From a bacterium (GTDB lineage Bacteria > Sysuimicrobiota > Sysuimicrobiia > Sysuimicrobiales > Segetimicrobiaceae): a stretch of DNA of 64,000 bases. Location: contig DASSJF010000059.1 in the NCBI GenBank assembly GCA_035691305.1, forward strand, positions 1-64,000, read 5' to 3'. Shown here in pieces: positions 1 to 7,716 of the stretch (its first letter is position 1; every line of letters starts with the position of its first letter). The notes under the pieces are model-generated. The model was not told the origin of the DNA and did not search any database. It saw only the letters and a list, made by a program, of their open reading frames with translations. Position numbers and translations under genes: made by a program.

Positions 1-554
1 GCCGGTCCGGCAATAAAGCCCGAGAGAATCGCCGGGATCACGATCACCGGACTGGTCGGGGCGAGAACGATCAGCCGTCCGAGGTAGAGGATGATCAGCA
101 GCGCGCCCTGTGCGTAGGCGAGCGTGCCGAGACCGCGCGGCACGGCGGCGCCGCCGGAAATCAGCGCGCCGAACACGATGAGCGCGAGCCCCGAGACCGC
201 GAAGGTCAGCAATCCGCGCGGATCAATCTGGCTCGGCGCGTCACTCGGGGGCCCGGCCTGCGCCGGATGAAGCGCGCCGGCCAAATCGTAGCCGCCGTGA
301 ATCGCGGCGCCCATTACGCCCGCAAGGCCGAGCAGCAGCGCCCAGAGAGCCAGCCCCTCGCCTTTGGTGTTCCGAAGCCGTTCGAACAGCGCCGTCAGCG
401 CGCCCGTGGAGAAGAGCCCGCCGAGCAGCAGAAAGATCGCGCTCCATAACCGGCCCGCCTCCGGCGACGCCCGCGACACGACGAGGAACGCGACCGAGTA
501 GACGAACCCCGCAACACCGGCCAAGATCGCACATAGCCCCCCGATCGCCTGCAT
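1..554 (-). CDS. Partial multi-pass membrane protein, family not recognised
   Basis: A frame opening at ATG 554 (reading leftwards) runs 184 codons to the window edge without a stop, so the C-terminus is missing. A strong ribosome binding site, GGGGAGG, sits 5 nt before the start. The protein begins MQAIGGLCAILAGVAGFVYS and shows about six hydrophobic stretches (roughly residues 5-26, 38-56, 68-88, 113-133, 143-160, 165-184), so it is an inner-membrane protein. A short soluble loop around residues 92-110 is rich in Pro and Asp. No catalytic motif was recognised. It is divergent from the DUF4331 gene and shares its upstream region. Confidence 0.75.
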   Translation of the reverse strand, partial: MQAIGGLCAILAGVAGFVYSVAFLVVSRASPEAGRLWSAIFLLLGGLFSTGALTALFERLRNTKGEGLALWALLLGLAGVMGAAIHGGYDLAGALHPAQAGPPSDAPSQIDPRGLLTFAVSGLALIVFGALISGGAAVPRGLGTLAYAQGALLIILYLGRLIVLAPTSPVIVIPAILSGFIAGP

Positions 555-765
555 ATGCGCCTCCCCAGGACGTCCTCACGATCTCTTCGTATCCGCGCCC
601 GCCTTGGATTGGTGCCGAGGCGCGGCGGCACGGTCATCGCGAGCGCAGCGCTCCGCCAATCCGCGTCTCGCTGTGCTGCGAAGTATCGCGGTGACGGAAG
701 ATGCTGCCGAGCGCGCGCGGAGTTCCGGTAGGCGGCCGCTTCCGAGACGATGAGGAGGTGGCTCG
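555..765. other. Divergent intergenic region
   Basis: This 211-bp gap separates a leftward membrane-protein gene from the rightward DUF4331 gene. It must hold promoters for both, but no clear TTGACA/TATAAT pair was found. A promoter read by the ECF sigma factor encoded downstream is possible but was not identified. A strong ribosome binding site, GAGGAGGT, lies just before ATG 766. Confidence 0.4.
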
Positions 766-1965
766 ATGGCTCGATCCAGATGGTGGCTCTCCGCCCTCGC
801 GCTTGTCGCGCTGGCGGGCCTCGTAATCACGCCCCGGCTGCTCGTGGCCTCCAACCATGACGACGGCGAGCTCGATATGAAAGGCAGGGCGCTGCACACG
901 ACGGACCTCTTCGTGTTCCGCGAGGCGGACCAGAATCCTGGCGCGGGCGCCGGTGACCTGGTGCTCATCATGAACGTCAACCCGCGGTCGCTGCCGCGGC
1001 AGGAGTACAACTTCAGCACCAACGCCCAGTACGACTTCCATATCACGCGGGCGATGAACAACGACGCGACGCCGACCGGGAAGACCGACGCGATGCTGCG
1101 GTTCGAGTTTGGCGCTCCGGCGAAGGACGGCTCGCAGCCGATCAAGCTCACGGCGTGGCGGGACGGCGCCGGCAGTACCGCCGCGAGTGGCGCGGCACGC
1201 ACCACGCCGCTCGCCGCGGCGGGCGCGCCGATCGTGACGCCGGTCAATATCGCGGGCGGATCGATCTCCGTGTTTGCCGGACTGCGCGAGGATCCGTTCT
1301 TCTTCGACGTCGAGCAGTTCTTCCGTGTCCGGGCGGGAGCGCTGGGAATGGGCCCGAAGGTCGGGTTCCGCGAGCCCGGGTACGACTTCACGGCCGGCTA
1401 CAACGTGCTCTCGATCGCGGCGCGCGTGCCGCGGGCATGGCTCGCGGGATCGACCGGCGCAACGACATTTGACGTCTGGACAACCGTCAGCGTCGGCGGC
1501 AAGCAGGTCGCCCGCCTCGGCCGGCCGGCTATCGGCGAAGGGCTGCTTACCACGACGGCCTACCAGAATGCGCTCAACGGCGTGGGGCCGGAGTTCGAAG
1601 CGGCCGCGCTCGCGGGGCACAAGGCGGAGGCGGAGGCCGCGGGGCCGATCGTCGCCGAGGCCAAGAAAACGCTGATGGCGTTCGGCAACGACGACAAGCG
1701 CGCGACGGCGCTCATCCTGGCATTTCTGCCCGACGTAATGCGCATCGACACGACGGGCCCGAGCGGCTACGCGGCAGCGCTGAACGCGAAGGGCAGCCCC
1801 ATTCGCGGCCGCAAGATCACCGACGACGTGATTCACGTGACGCTCTCGGTGGTGACGAACGGCGCGGTGAAGACCGACAACGTGACGTACGCCGGTCCAA
1901 ACGGCGGCGGCAGCGGGCACAAACCCCTGCTCACGTCCTTCCCGTACCTCGCGGAACCGAACTAG
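766..1965 (+). CDS. DUF4331 domain secreted protein
   Basis: 399 residues with an N-terminal signal sequence (hydrophobic core about residues 8-27) followed by the DUF4331 opening pattern: SNHDDGELDMKGR, then HTTDLFVFRE. The family domain fills nearly all of the mature protein. A later stretch, FAGLREDPFFFDVEQFF, is also typical of the family. Its biochemical role is unknown; members are exported. It heads a set with a TPR protein, a HupE/UreJ-type membrane protein, an ECF sigma factor and an anti-sigma factor, so it may be part of a stress- or metal-linked envelope module; that role is inference. The start is supported by GAGGAGGT upstream. Confidence 0.85.
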   Translation: MARSRWWLSALALVALAGLVITPRLLVASNHDDGELDMKGRALHTTDLFVFREADQNPGAGAGDLVLIMNVNPRSLPRQEYNFSTNAQYDFHITRAMNNDATPTGKTDAMLRFEFGAPAKDGSQPIKLTAWRDGAGSTAASGAARTTPLAAAGAPIVTPVNIAGGSISVFAGLREDPFFFDVEQFFRVRAGALGMGPKVGFREPGYDFTAGYNVLSIAARVPRAWLAGSTGATTFDVWTTVSVGGKQVARLGRPAIGEGLLTTTAYQNALNGVGPEFEAAALAGHKAEAEAAGPIVAEAKKTLMAFGNDDKRATALILAFLPDVMRIDTTGPSGYAAALNAKGSPIRGRKITDDVIHVTLSVVTNGAVKTDNVTYAGPNGGGSGHKPLLTSFPYLAEPN

Positions 1966-1979
1966 CCCGACCGCGCCTC

Positions 1980-2011
1980 GGGGCGCCGGCGGCTCATCCC
2001 GCCGGCGCCCC
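1980..2011 (+). terminator. GC hairpin between the DUF4331 and TPR genes
   Basis: A perfect 13-bp GC-only stem (1980-1992 with 1999-2011) with a 6-nt loop CTCATC lies 15 nt after the DUF4331 stop. There is no T-tract, so it is not a classical intrinsic terminator. It may protect the 3' end of the upstream transcript or lower expression of downstream genes. Confidence 0.5.
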
Positions 2012-2059
2012 CGCCGCCGGCCGCGGAGATCGACCGCACATTCGATGGAGGCGCCCACG

Positions 2060-3469
2060 ATGAAACCGACGCGTCGCCGCTCCGGGATGCTCGCGCTCGC
2101 CCTCGCCGCGCTGCTCGCGGCCGGCATCGGTCTCGCCCAGGCCGCCCGCGCCGGGCGCGCGGACCCAACGCGCCCTTTCGCGACCCTAGCCGCTCCATTG
2201 GCATCGGCCATGGGCGTCTCTGACCGGATGGGTCGCGTCGATCGCCTGTACCGCTACCGCTTTGTACGGCCGCCGCAGGGGGCGATCTCGAATCTCCTGC
2301 GCGCCGAGATCGCGTTCTACGAAGGCCGACTCGCGCGCAATCCGGACGGCGCCCTCGACCGGGCCGGCCTCGCGGGCGCCTACCTCAAAGAGGCCCGAGT
2401 CACCGGGGACCTGCGATGGTACCTGCTCGCCGAACAGACGGCGCGCGCATCGCTGGCCCGGCTCAGCATCAATAACGACGGGGCCCTGTTGACGCTCGCG
2501 CGGGTGGGGGAAGCCCGCCACGATTTCGCGGACGCGATGCGCCTCGCCCGCGCGGCCGGGCCGAGCGATCAGGCGCTGCCGGTCATCGTCACGTCGAGCC
2601 TGGCCACCGGCGATGTGCCGGCGGCGGCCCGAACGGTGCGGGCGCTCCTCGCCGCGGATCCGTCGCTCCGGGGGTATGCGCTGCGGGCGCTCGTGGAGAT
2701 CGCACAGGGCCGGGACGCGGAAGCCGAGGCCGACTTCCGCCGCGCGCTCCAGCTCGAGGAGCCGGAGGAGACCGCAAGCTCCACGTGGGTGCGCAGCCTG
2801 TACGGACGCTTCCTCTACCGGCACGGCCGGTTCGACGAGGCGCGGGCGTTATTCACCGAGGCGCTTCGAATTCTGCCCCAGTACCCTCTCGCACTCACGG
2901 ACCTCGCCGTGCTCGACCTCCGGCAGGGCCGTTACGAGGCGGCCGTCGACCACCTGACGCGGGTGGTGACGGTAACCCGTGACGCCCCCAACGTCTACGA
3001 CCACGTCGTCCTGCGCGGTGTCGCCCAGGCGCGCGATCTTCAGGGCCGCCACACCGAAGCGGCGCGGTTTTGGAGCGACGCCGAGGCGCGCCTGCGGCAG
3101 GACGCCGCCTCGGGCGCGTACGGGCACCGTCGGGAGCTCGCGCGTCTGCTGCTCACCCGCGGCCGGGCCGCCGATCTTCCCGAGGTGCTCCGTCTGATGC
3201 GGCAGGAGCTGGCCGTGCGCACCGATCCCGACACGCTCGACACGATGGCGTGGGCGCTGTGCCGCGCCGGACGGTGGGAGGAGGCGCGGCGCGCCGAGGG
3301 CGCGGCGATGCGCTGGGGGGTGCGGGACGCACGCTACTTCTATCGCGCGGCCCAGATCGCGCGGGGTCTCGGCGACGAGGTTCGGGCACGCACATACATG
3401 GGCCTCGTACGTGCGACAGATCCCACGTTTGATGCGCGCGCGCTTGACGTGGCCCTGATCGGCCTGTAG
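2060..3469 (+). CDS. Secreted tetratricopeptide-repeat protein
   Basis: 469 residues from ATG 2060. An earlier in-frame ATG at 2045 overlaps the GGAGG site (2047-2051) that serves 2060 with an 8-nt spacer, so 2060 is preferred. The N-terminus is a signal sequence (hydrophobic residues about 10-27, ending in AQAARA). The rest is a helical Ala/Arg/Leu-rich array with TPR-like pairs, for example YGRFLYRHGRFDEARALFTE followed by a second copy with LAVLDLRQGRYEAAVDHL. It is probably a periplasmic scaffold working with the DUF4331 and HupE-like neighbours. No enzymatic motif is visible. Confidence 0.82.
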   Translation: MKPTRRRSGMLALALAALLAAGIGLAQAARAGRADPTRPFATLAAPLASAMGVSDRMGRVDRLYRYRFVRPPQGAISNLLRAEIAFYEGRLARNPDGALDRAGLAGAYLKEARVTGDLRWYLLAEQTARASLARLSINNDGALLTLARVGEARHDFADAMRLARAAGPSDQALPVIVTSSLATGDVPAAARTVRALLAADPSLRGYALRALVEIAQGRDAEAEADFRRALQLEEPEETASSTWVRSLYGRFLYRHGRFDEARALFTEALRILPQYPLALTDLAVLDLRQGRYEAAVDHLTRVVTVTRDAPNVYDHVVLRGVAQARDLQGRHTEAARFWSDAEARLRQDAASGAYGHRRELARLLLTRGRAADLPEVLRLMRQELAVRTDPDTLDTMAWALCRAGRWEEARRAEGAAMRWGVRDARYFYRAAQIARGLGDEVRARTYMGLVRATDPTFDARALDVALIGL

Positions 3470-3523
3470 ATCCCCTTGCGGCCCGGCTGCACGAACATGC
3501 GGAGGAAGGGAGACCGACCGGCG

Positions 3524-4654
3524 ATGACGCGGCGCATTCTGTTCTACGGCGTGCTGATCGCCGCGCTGGCGGCGCGGTGGTTCCTCGGCGGCTTCGGGGT
3601 CGCCGAGGCGCACTGGGCCGATCAGGCGGCGGCCGAGATCGCGGTGACCGGATCGCAGGCGCGGGTCACGCTGACGGTGCCGACCGGTCTCGTCGCGTTC
3701 GCCGGCGGCCCCCGCGGGGACCGTCTGGCCGGCGACGATATTCGCGCCCGCCGCGCCGCGCTCCGGCGAATCCTCGCCGCGCACGTCCGGCTGTCCGCCC
3801 GGCTGCGGACGCCCGGGGGCGGTGTCCGGGAGGGCGTGCTCGCGGTGCAGCCGTTCGCCGGGACGCCTGCGGCGGCGTCGGGACCGGCCGGGTTCGCCCC
3901 GTCGACCCACACCACGCTTGCGCTCATCTACACGTGGCCCGGGCCGATCGACTCGCTCTCGATCCGCTACGATCTGTTCCCGTCCGGCGCCTCGACCGCG
4001 AGCTGTCTTGTGACCGTCCTCGCCGACGGCCGGGTCCACAACACGGTCTTCACGCCGGGACACGAGGAGGACACGATCGCGCTGGGCGCCCCCGCCGTGT
4101 GGCGGGCGGCCGGCGGCTTCGTGCTGATGGGGATCGAGCACATCCTGACGGGTTACGATCACCTGCTGTTCCTGGCGAGTCTGCTTATGGTCGGTGCGAC
4201 GCTCCCGCAGCTGCTCAAGATCGTGACGGCGTTTACAGTCGCGCACTCGATCACGCTGTCGCTCGCGGTGCTCGGCATCGTCGATCTCCCGTCCCGGTGG
4301 GTGGAGAGCGCGATCGCGCTCAGCATCACGTACGTGGCGGCCGAGAACATCTGGCGGGGCCGGGCATCGCTCGGGTCGCGGTGGCTGGTTACGTTCGGCT
4401 TCGGGCTGGTCCACGGCCTCGGCTTCGCATCCGCGCTGACGGAGTTGCACCTGCCGCGTGCCAACCTCGCCGCGTCGCTGGTCGGATTCAATCTCGGCGT
4501 GGAGATCGGTCAATTGTCGGTGATCCTGCTGGCGACCCTCGCCCTCGACGCGATCCGGCAGTACGGCTGGGCGCCGGTCTTCCGCCGCCGGGTATCCGCC
4601 GCGGCCGCGCTGACGGGCTTCGTGTGGTTCGTGCAGCGGGTATTCGGCGCCTGA
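3524..4654 (+). CDS. HupE/UreJ family membrane protein with a periplasmic N-terminal domain
   Basis: About 376 residues from ATG 3524, preceded by a purine-rich GGAGGAAGGGAG site; ATG 3497 is an alternative. A signal sequence (to about residue 30) is followed by a soluble domain of about 170 residues and then a C-terminal block of about six membrane segments. That block has the His/Asp-rich motifs of the HupE/UreJ_2 family: GIEHILTGYDHLLFL, FTVAHSITLSLAVLG and FGLVHGLGFASAL. HupE and UreJ relatives are linked to nickel or related transport for hydrogenase and urease, but no such enzyme is in this window, so the substrate is unknown. Confidence 0.8.
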   Translation: MTRRILFYGVLIAALAARWFLGGFGVAEAHWADQAAAEIAVTGSQARVTLTVPTGLVAFAGGPRGDRLAGDDIRARRAALRRILAAHVRLSARLRTPGGGVREGVLAVQPFAGTPAAASGPAGFAPSTHTTLALIYTWPGPIDSLSIRYDLFPSGASTASCLVTVLADGRVHNTVFTPGHEEDTIALGAPAVWRAAGGFVLMGIEHILTGYDHLLFLASLLMVGATLPQLLKIVTAFTVAHSITLSLAVLGIVDLPSRWVESAIALSITYVAAENIWRGRASLGSRWLVTFGFGLVHGLGFASALTELHLPRANLAASLVGFNLGVEIGQLSVILLATLALDAIRQYGWAPVFRRRVSAAAALTGFVWFVQRVFGA

Positions 4655-4666
4655 CCTTACGCCGAC

Positions 4667-4873
4667 ATGGGACCGCTCGTCGCGCTCGTCGCCTACGCCG
4701 CCGTGATGCTTGCCGTGGACCGTTTCGTCGGCCCAGCCGGTCAGACGGTACTCGGCATCGCGACGGCGGCGGTGTTGACGGCCGCGTGCAGGCCGCTGTC
4801 GTTCGAGGAGCGCCTGCCGGTGCTGGGTGTCGTCGTCGCGACGTGTTTTGAGGGGACCATCCGGGCTGCCTGA
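4667..4873 (+). CDS. Small two-helix membrane protein
   Basis: 68 residues, mostly hydrophobic: one segment at about residues 3-17, a second at about 24-40, and a hydrophobic C-terminal stretch at about 49-58. It begins 12 nt after the HupE-like gene. No clear ribosome binding site was seen and the family is not recognised. It lies between the transporter-like gene and the sigma factor, so it could be an accessory subunit. Its short length leaves some doubt that it is translated. Confidence 0.5.
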   Translation: MGPLVALVAYAAVMLAVDRFVGPAGQTVLGIATAAVLTAACRPLSFEERLPVLGVVVATCFEGTIRAA

Positions 4874-4989
4874 TGTATGAAGCTGCGACCGTCCGGGAGG
4901 GAACATCCCTCGGAGGCGCGAACCACCGCGCCGCCGGCGCACTTCCCCGCCGGGTGCCGGGAAGACTCGGTCGCGCCGCAGCGAGGCCG

Positions 4990-5580
4990 ATGAGGGGGAG
5001 CCAAGTCTCACTGGTCAACGCCGAGGACGACGAAGCGCTTCTGGCGCGCGTGGCCGAGGCGGACTCCCGAGCCTTCGAGGCGCTGTACGATCGTTACAGC
5101 GGGCGGGTGTACTCGATCGCGATGGGGATGCTGCGTGACGCCGTGCGCGCCCAGGAAGTTACCCAGGACGTCTTCTTCGCGATCTGGCGTGGCGCCCGCG
5201 ACTTCGATCGTGCGCGCGGCAGCGCGCGCACCTGGATCCTCTCGGTAGCCCACCACAAGAGCGTGGACGCGGTGCGCCGGGCGCGGCGCACCCCGACCGT
5301 ACCGCTCTCCGAGACGGTGGCGGCGGAGACGGATGTCATCGAGGCGGCGCAGGCCCGCGTCGACGCGGGGCACGTGCGCCGGGCACTGGAGGCGCTGTCC
5401 GTCGAACAGCGGGCCGCGATTGTACTCGCGTACTACGGCGGCTATACGCAGCAGGAGATCGCGCAGCGGCTCGGCGTTCCGCTCGGCACGATCAAGACCC
5501 GCGTTCGCGATGGACTGATCCGGCTGCGCTCGCTGCTGCCGTCGGGGACAGGATCCCCGCAGGGGGAGACCGCCCGATGA
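4990..5580 (+). CDS. ECF-family RNA polymerase sigma factor
   Basis: About 196 residues if ATG 4990 is used; no ideal ribosome binding site decides the start. Region 2 is clear: FEALYDRYSGRVYSIAMGML, then AQEVTQDVFFAIWRGA and a WILSVAHHKSVDAVRR segment. Region 4 carries the helix-turn-helix YTQQEIAQRLGVPLGTIKTR. There is no region 3, as expected for ECF factors of the SigK/RpoE type. It redirects RNA polymerase to a small regulon. The next gene overlaps its stop (ATGA) and encodes an RskA-type anti-sigma factor, so the pair forms a membrane-linked signalling switch that probably also controls the upstream DUF4331 genes. Confidence 0.9.
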   Translation: MRGSQVSLVNAEDDEALLARVAEADSRAFEALYDRYSGRVYSIAMGMLRDAVRAQEVTQDVFFAIWRGARDFDRARGSARTWILSVAHHKSVDAVRRARRTPTVPLSETVAAETDVIEAAQARVDAGHVRRALEALSVEQRAAIVLAYYGGYTQQEIAQRLGVPLGTIKTRVRDGLIRLRSLLPSGTGSPQGETAR

Positions 5581-6287
5581 GGACCCACGACGATATTCGC
5601 GAATCGCTGGCAGCCTATGCGCTGCACATACTGGCCGCCGACGAGGCGGGAGAGGTCGAGGCGCACCTCGCCATCTGCGAGGGATGCCGCCGCGAACTCG
5701 CGGGGTTCGGGACGGCGGCCGCGGCGCTCGCGGAGGGCTTTGCCCTTCAAGCGGCGCCGGACACGCTGCGCCGGCGCGCGCTCGAAGCGGCGCGGGCTCC
5801 AAAACGAGACGCGCGGGGCTGGGGTTGGGGCGCCGCCCTCGCCGCGGCCGCGGCGGTCATTTTGGTGCTCGCGGCGGTGACCGTGTCCCTCACGCAGCGT
5901 CTCGGCGCGCTCAACGGCCGCATTGCGGCGCAGACCCAGGCGCTCGCGGTCCTGGCCGATCCCGCCTCGCGCATCGTGACGCTCAGCGGCTCGGCGGCCG
6001 GCAGCGTGCGCTTTGTCTTCGATCCGGCAACCGGCCGCGGGGCGCTCGTTGCGAGGGGACTCCGCGACCCCGGCCCGGATCTCGTGTATCAACTGTGGCT
6101 GGTGGCGGGCGCGACTCCGCAGAGCGCGGGGGTGTTCCGTCCCGAGTCGGGCGCGCCGGTCATCGTGGCGGTGGGCGGCAACTTCCCGCGCTATCAGGCG
6201 GTCGCGATCTCAATCGAACGAGGACCCAACGGCGCGACGCGCCCTTCGGCGGCGCCGATTTTGGTCGGTAAGCTGGGCGGTGGATAA
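5577..6287 (+). CDS. RskA-type anti-sigma factor (zinc-binding, single membrane helix)
   Basis: 236 residues with the anti-sigma-K layout. The N-terminal cytoplasmic part holds an H-x3-C-x2-C zinc motif (HLAICEGC, about residues 33-40). A single membrane helix lies at about residues 84-104 (ALAAAAAVILVLAAVTVSLT). The C-terminal extracytoplasmic RskA domain contains DLVYQLWLVAG and a final AISIERGPNGATRPS. Its ATG overlaps the sigma-factor stop by 4 nt. It should hold the sigma factor inactive until proteolysis or an oxidative signal releases it. Zinc and the regulated-proteolysis mechanism are known for the family, not shown here. Confidence 0.9.
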   Translation: MRTHDDIRESLAAYALHILAADEAGEVEAHLAICEGCRRELAGFGTAAAALAEGFALQAAPDTLRRRALEAARAPKRDARGWGWGAALAAAAAVILVLAAVTVSLTQRLGALNGRIAAQTQALAVLADPASRIVTLSGSAAGSVRFVFDPATGRGALVARGLRDPGPDLVYQLWLVAGATPQSAGVFRPESGAPVIVAVGGNFPRYQAVAISIERGPNGATRPSAAPILVGKLGGG

Positions 6288-6327
6288 AACGGCGCCGCCG
6301 GCGACCGCGGCTCAAGGAGGCAGGTCC

Positions 6328-6408
6328 ATGTCGGTAGACCGCTCCAAAGCGGTACGCCCCGGGGACGGCCGCGCGCGCCAGTACGGCGTCGAGCTCTCGC
6401 TCGGCTGA
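6328..6408 (+). CDS. 26-residue leader ORF upstream of the SRPBCC gene
   Basis: ATG 6328 is preceded by a near-perfect ribosome binding site, AAGGAGG (6314-6320), with a 7-nt spacer, the best Shine-Dalgarno sequence nearby. The ORF encodes 26 residues (MSVDRSKAVRPGDGRARQYG and six more) and ends with TGA 6406-6408, which overlaps the ATG of the next gene (TGATG). The next gene has no site of its own, so this small ORF probably drives its translation by coupling. The peptide is basic and hydrophilic and has no recognised family. Confidence 0.6.
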   Translation: MSVDRSKAVRPGDGRARQYGVELSLG

Positions 6409-6932
6409 TGGACGCACGCGTCGATCCGCGATCCCCCGGTTCGCTGCCCCGCGGCCTTTGGAACTACTATTTCTGCGAGGAGTGGCGGGTTGCGGCGTCG
6501 ATTGACCGCGCGTGGACGGCGATCCGGGATCTCGAAGCCTACCCGCGCTGGTGGAGGGAGTTTGTTGAGGTCAAGCGGCTCAACGATCTGGACGGTGTCG
6601 GATCGCAGGTGGCCGTCCACGCGAAGGCGGCGCTGCCGTATCACATGTATTTCAACCTCGAAGCCATCGTCGAAGAGCGGCCGCGCCTGGCCATCGTCCG
6701 GGTCCGGGGCGATCTCAACGGCGAGATGCGCTGGCGCCTCGAGCCGGATCCCGAGTTCGTGGCCGCGGGCGGCGCCGGCACGCACCTGATCTTCGACGAA
6801 TCCGTGCGAACCGGCAAACCGCTGCTGAACGTCTTGGCTCCGCTCTTCAAGCCGCTGTTCGCGTGGAACCACAAAGTGATGATGGCGAACGGCGAACGAG
6901 GCCTGCGGCGGTACCTCGGCGCGCAGCCGTAA
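6408..6932 (+). CDS. SRPBCC (START-like) family protein
   Basis: 174 residues with the helix-grip pattern of polyketide cyclase/dehydrase-like proteins: an opening strand EEWRVAASIDRAWTAIRDLE, then AYPRWWREFVEVKRL, a central strand pair, and a C-terminal long helix (LFAWNHKVMMANGERGLRRY). The fold usually binds a hydrophobic ligand in a deep cavity; here the ligand is unknown. Translation is likely coupled to the 26-codon ORF whose stop overlaps its start. No catalytic residues were identified. Confidence 0.78.
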   Translation: MDARVDPRSPGSLPRGLWNYYFCEEWRVAASIDRAWTAIRDLEAYPRWWREFVEVKRLNDLDGVGSQVAVHAKAALPYHMYFNLEAIVEERPRLAIVRVRGDLNGEMRWRLEPDPEFVAAGGAGTHLIFDESVRTGKPLLNVLAPLFKPLFAWNHKVMMANGERGLRRYLGAQP

Positions 6933-6978
6933 CGGCGGCGGTCTGACGCCGGGCCGCTGCTACTTGCTGTTCGTTCGG

Positions 6979-7007
6979 TTGACTAACGAACATATGTTCG
7001 TTATTCT
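6979..7007 (+). promoter_or_regulatory. Sigma-70-type promoter of the imuA-imuB-dnaE2 cassette
   Basis: TTGACT (6979-6984) and TATTCT (7002-7007) are separated by exactly 17 nt. The spacer is filled by the SOS palindrome, so a repressor bound there would block polymerase. Transcription should start near 7014, about 55 nt before the GTG of imuA. Confidence 0.8.
6984..7003. promoter_or_regulatory. SOS box (LexA-type operator)
   Basis: TAACGAACATATGTTCGTTA is a perfect 20-bp palindrome. Its core, CGAACATATGTTCG, matches the SOS box known from Bacillus and Actinobacteria (CGAAC-N4-GTTCG). It overlaps the promoter of a mutagenesis cassette that is LexA-controlled in other bacteria. A further GTTCGTT half-site lies at 6969-6975. 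No lexA gene is in this window. Confidence 0.88.
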
Positions 7008-7068
7008 ATGGCTCACCGCGGTGCCGGCGCGAACTCGGCCCGGCCGCGTCAAAAGCTAAGGTGACCTC

Positions 7069-7716
7069 GTGATCGTCTCGCCGGCCAGACCGATTTCCGA
7101 CCTTCGCCTCGCTGCCCCGGGGGTGGCGCGTCTTCACGACAACACTGCGTGGACGCTCACGCACCTTTCCGGCCGCCTGGTCCAACTGGAGGGGGAGGGC
7201 GACTCGGCCGCGTTGACACTCGCGTGTTCATTGATTCTTGAAGCCCAGCAGGCCGGAGAACCGGCCGCGTGGGTGGTTCGGCGGGGGGAGCCGCGCGAAC
7301 CATCGCTGTTCTATCCGCCGGATGCGCACGAGAACGGCATCGATCTTGCGGCGCTGCCGGTCGTGCGGGTCCCCGATCTCACCGCCGTATTCTCCGCGTC
7401 TGATTTGCTGCTGCGCTCCGGCGGCTTCGGACTCATCGTGGCGGATCTCGGCGTGCCGTCCGCCGCGCCCTCGACCGCGCTCGCGCGTCTGGCCGGACTC
7501 GCCCGGCGTCATCAGACCGCGGTGGTATTTTTGACGCGCCGGACGGCGGACTCGCACGGCTCACTCGGCTCACTCATCGCCGTTCATGCCCTCGCCCGGC
7601 GCCGGCGCGCGGGGACGGATCGATTCCACTGCGGAATCGTGGCGTTGAAAGACAAACAACACGGTCCCGCCTGGCGACACCTGGAAGTGCGCCGTGGAGC
7701 GTCTGGCCTGCGCTGA
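7069..7716 (+). CDS. imuA: ImuA-like mutasome accessory protein (degenerate RecA fold)
   Basis: 215 residues, GTG start at 7069 behind AAGGTG. The position next to imuB and dnaE2 and the RecA-like layout support the call: a strand-loop-helix opening (GRLVQLEGEGDSAALTLACS) sits where RecA has its P-loop but lacks the Walker A lysine, and FGLIVADLG resembles a Walker B strand. In other bacteria ImuA/ImuA' acts with ImuB and DnaE2 in error-prone bypass of DNA lesions. The sequence itself is weakly conserved, so the call rests largely on context. Confidence 0.75.
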   Translation: MIVSPARPISDLRLAAPGVARLHDNTAWTLTHLSGRLVQLEGEGDSAALTLACSLILEAQQAGEPAAWVVRRGEPREPSLFYPPDAHENGIDLAALPVVRVPDLTAVFSASDLLLRSGGFGLIVADLGVPSAAPSTALARLAGLARRHQTAVVFLTRRTADSHGSLGSLIAVHALARRRRAGTDRFHCGIVALKDKQHGPAWRHLEVRRGASGLR

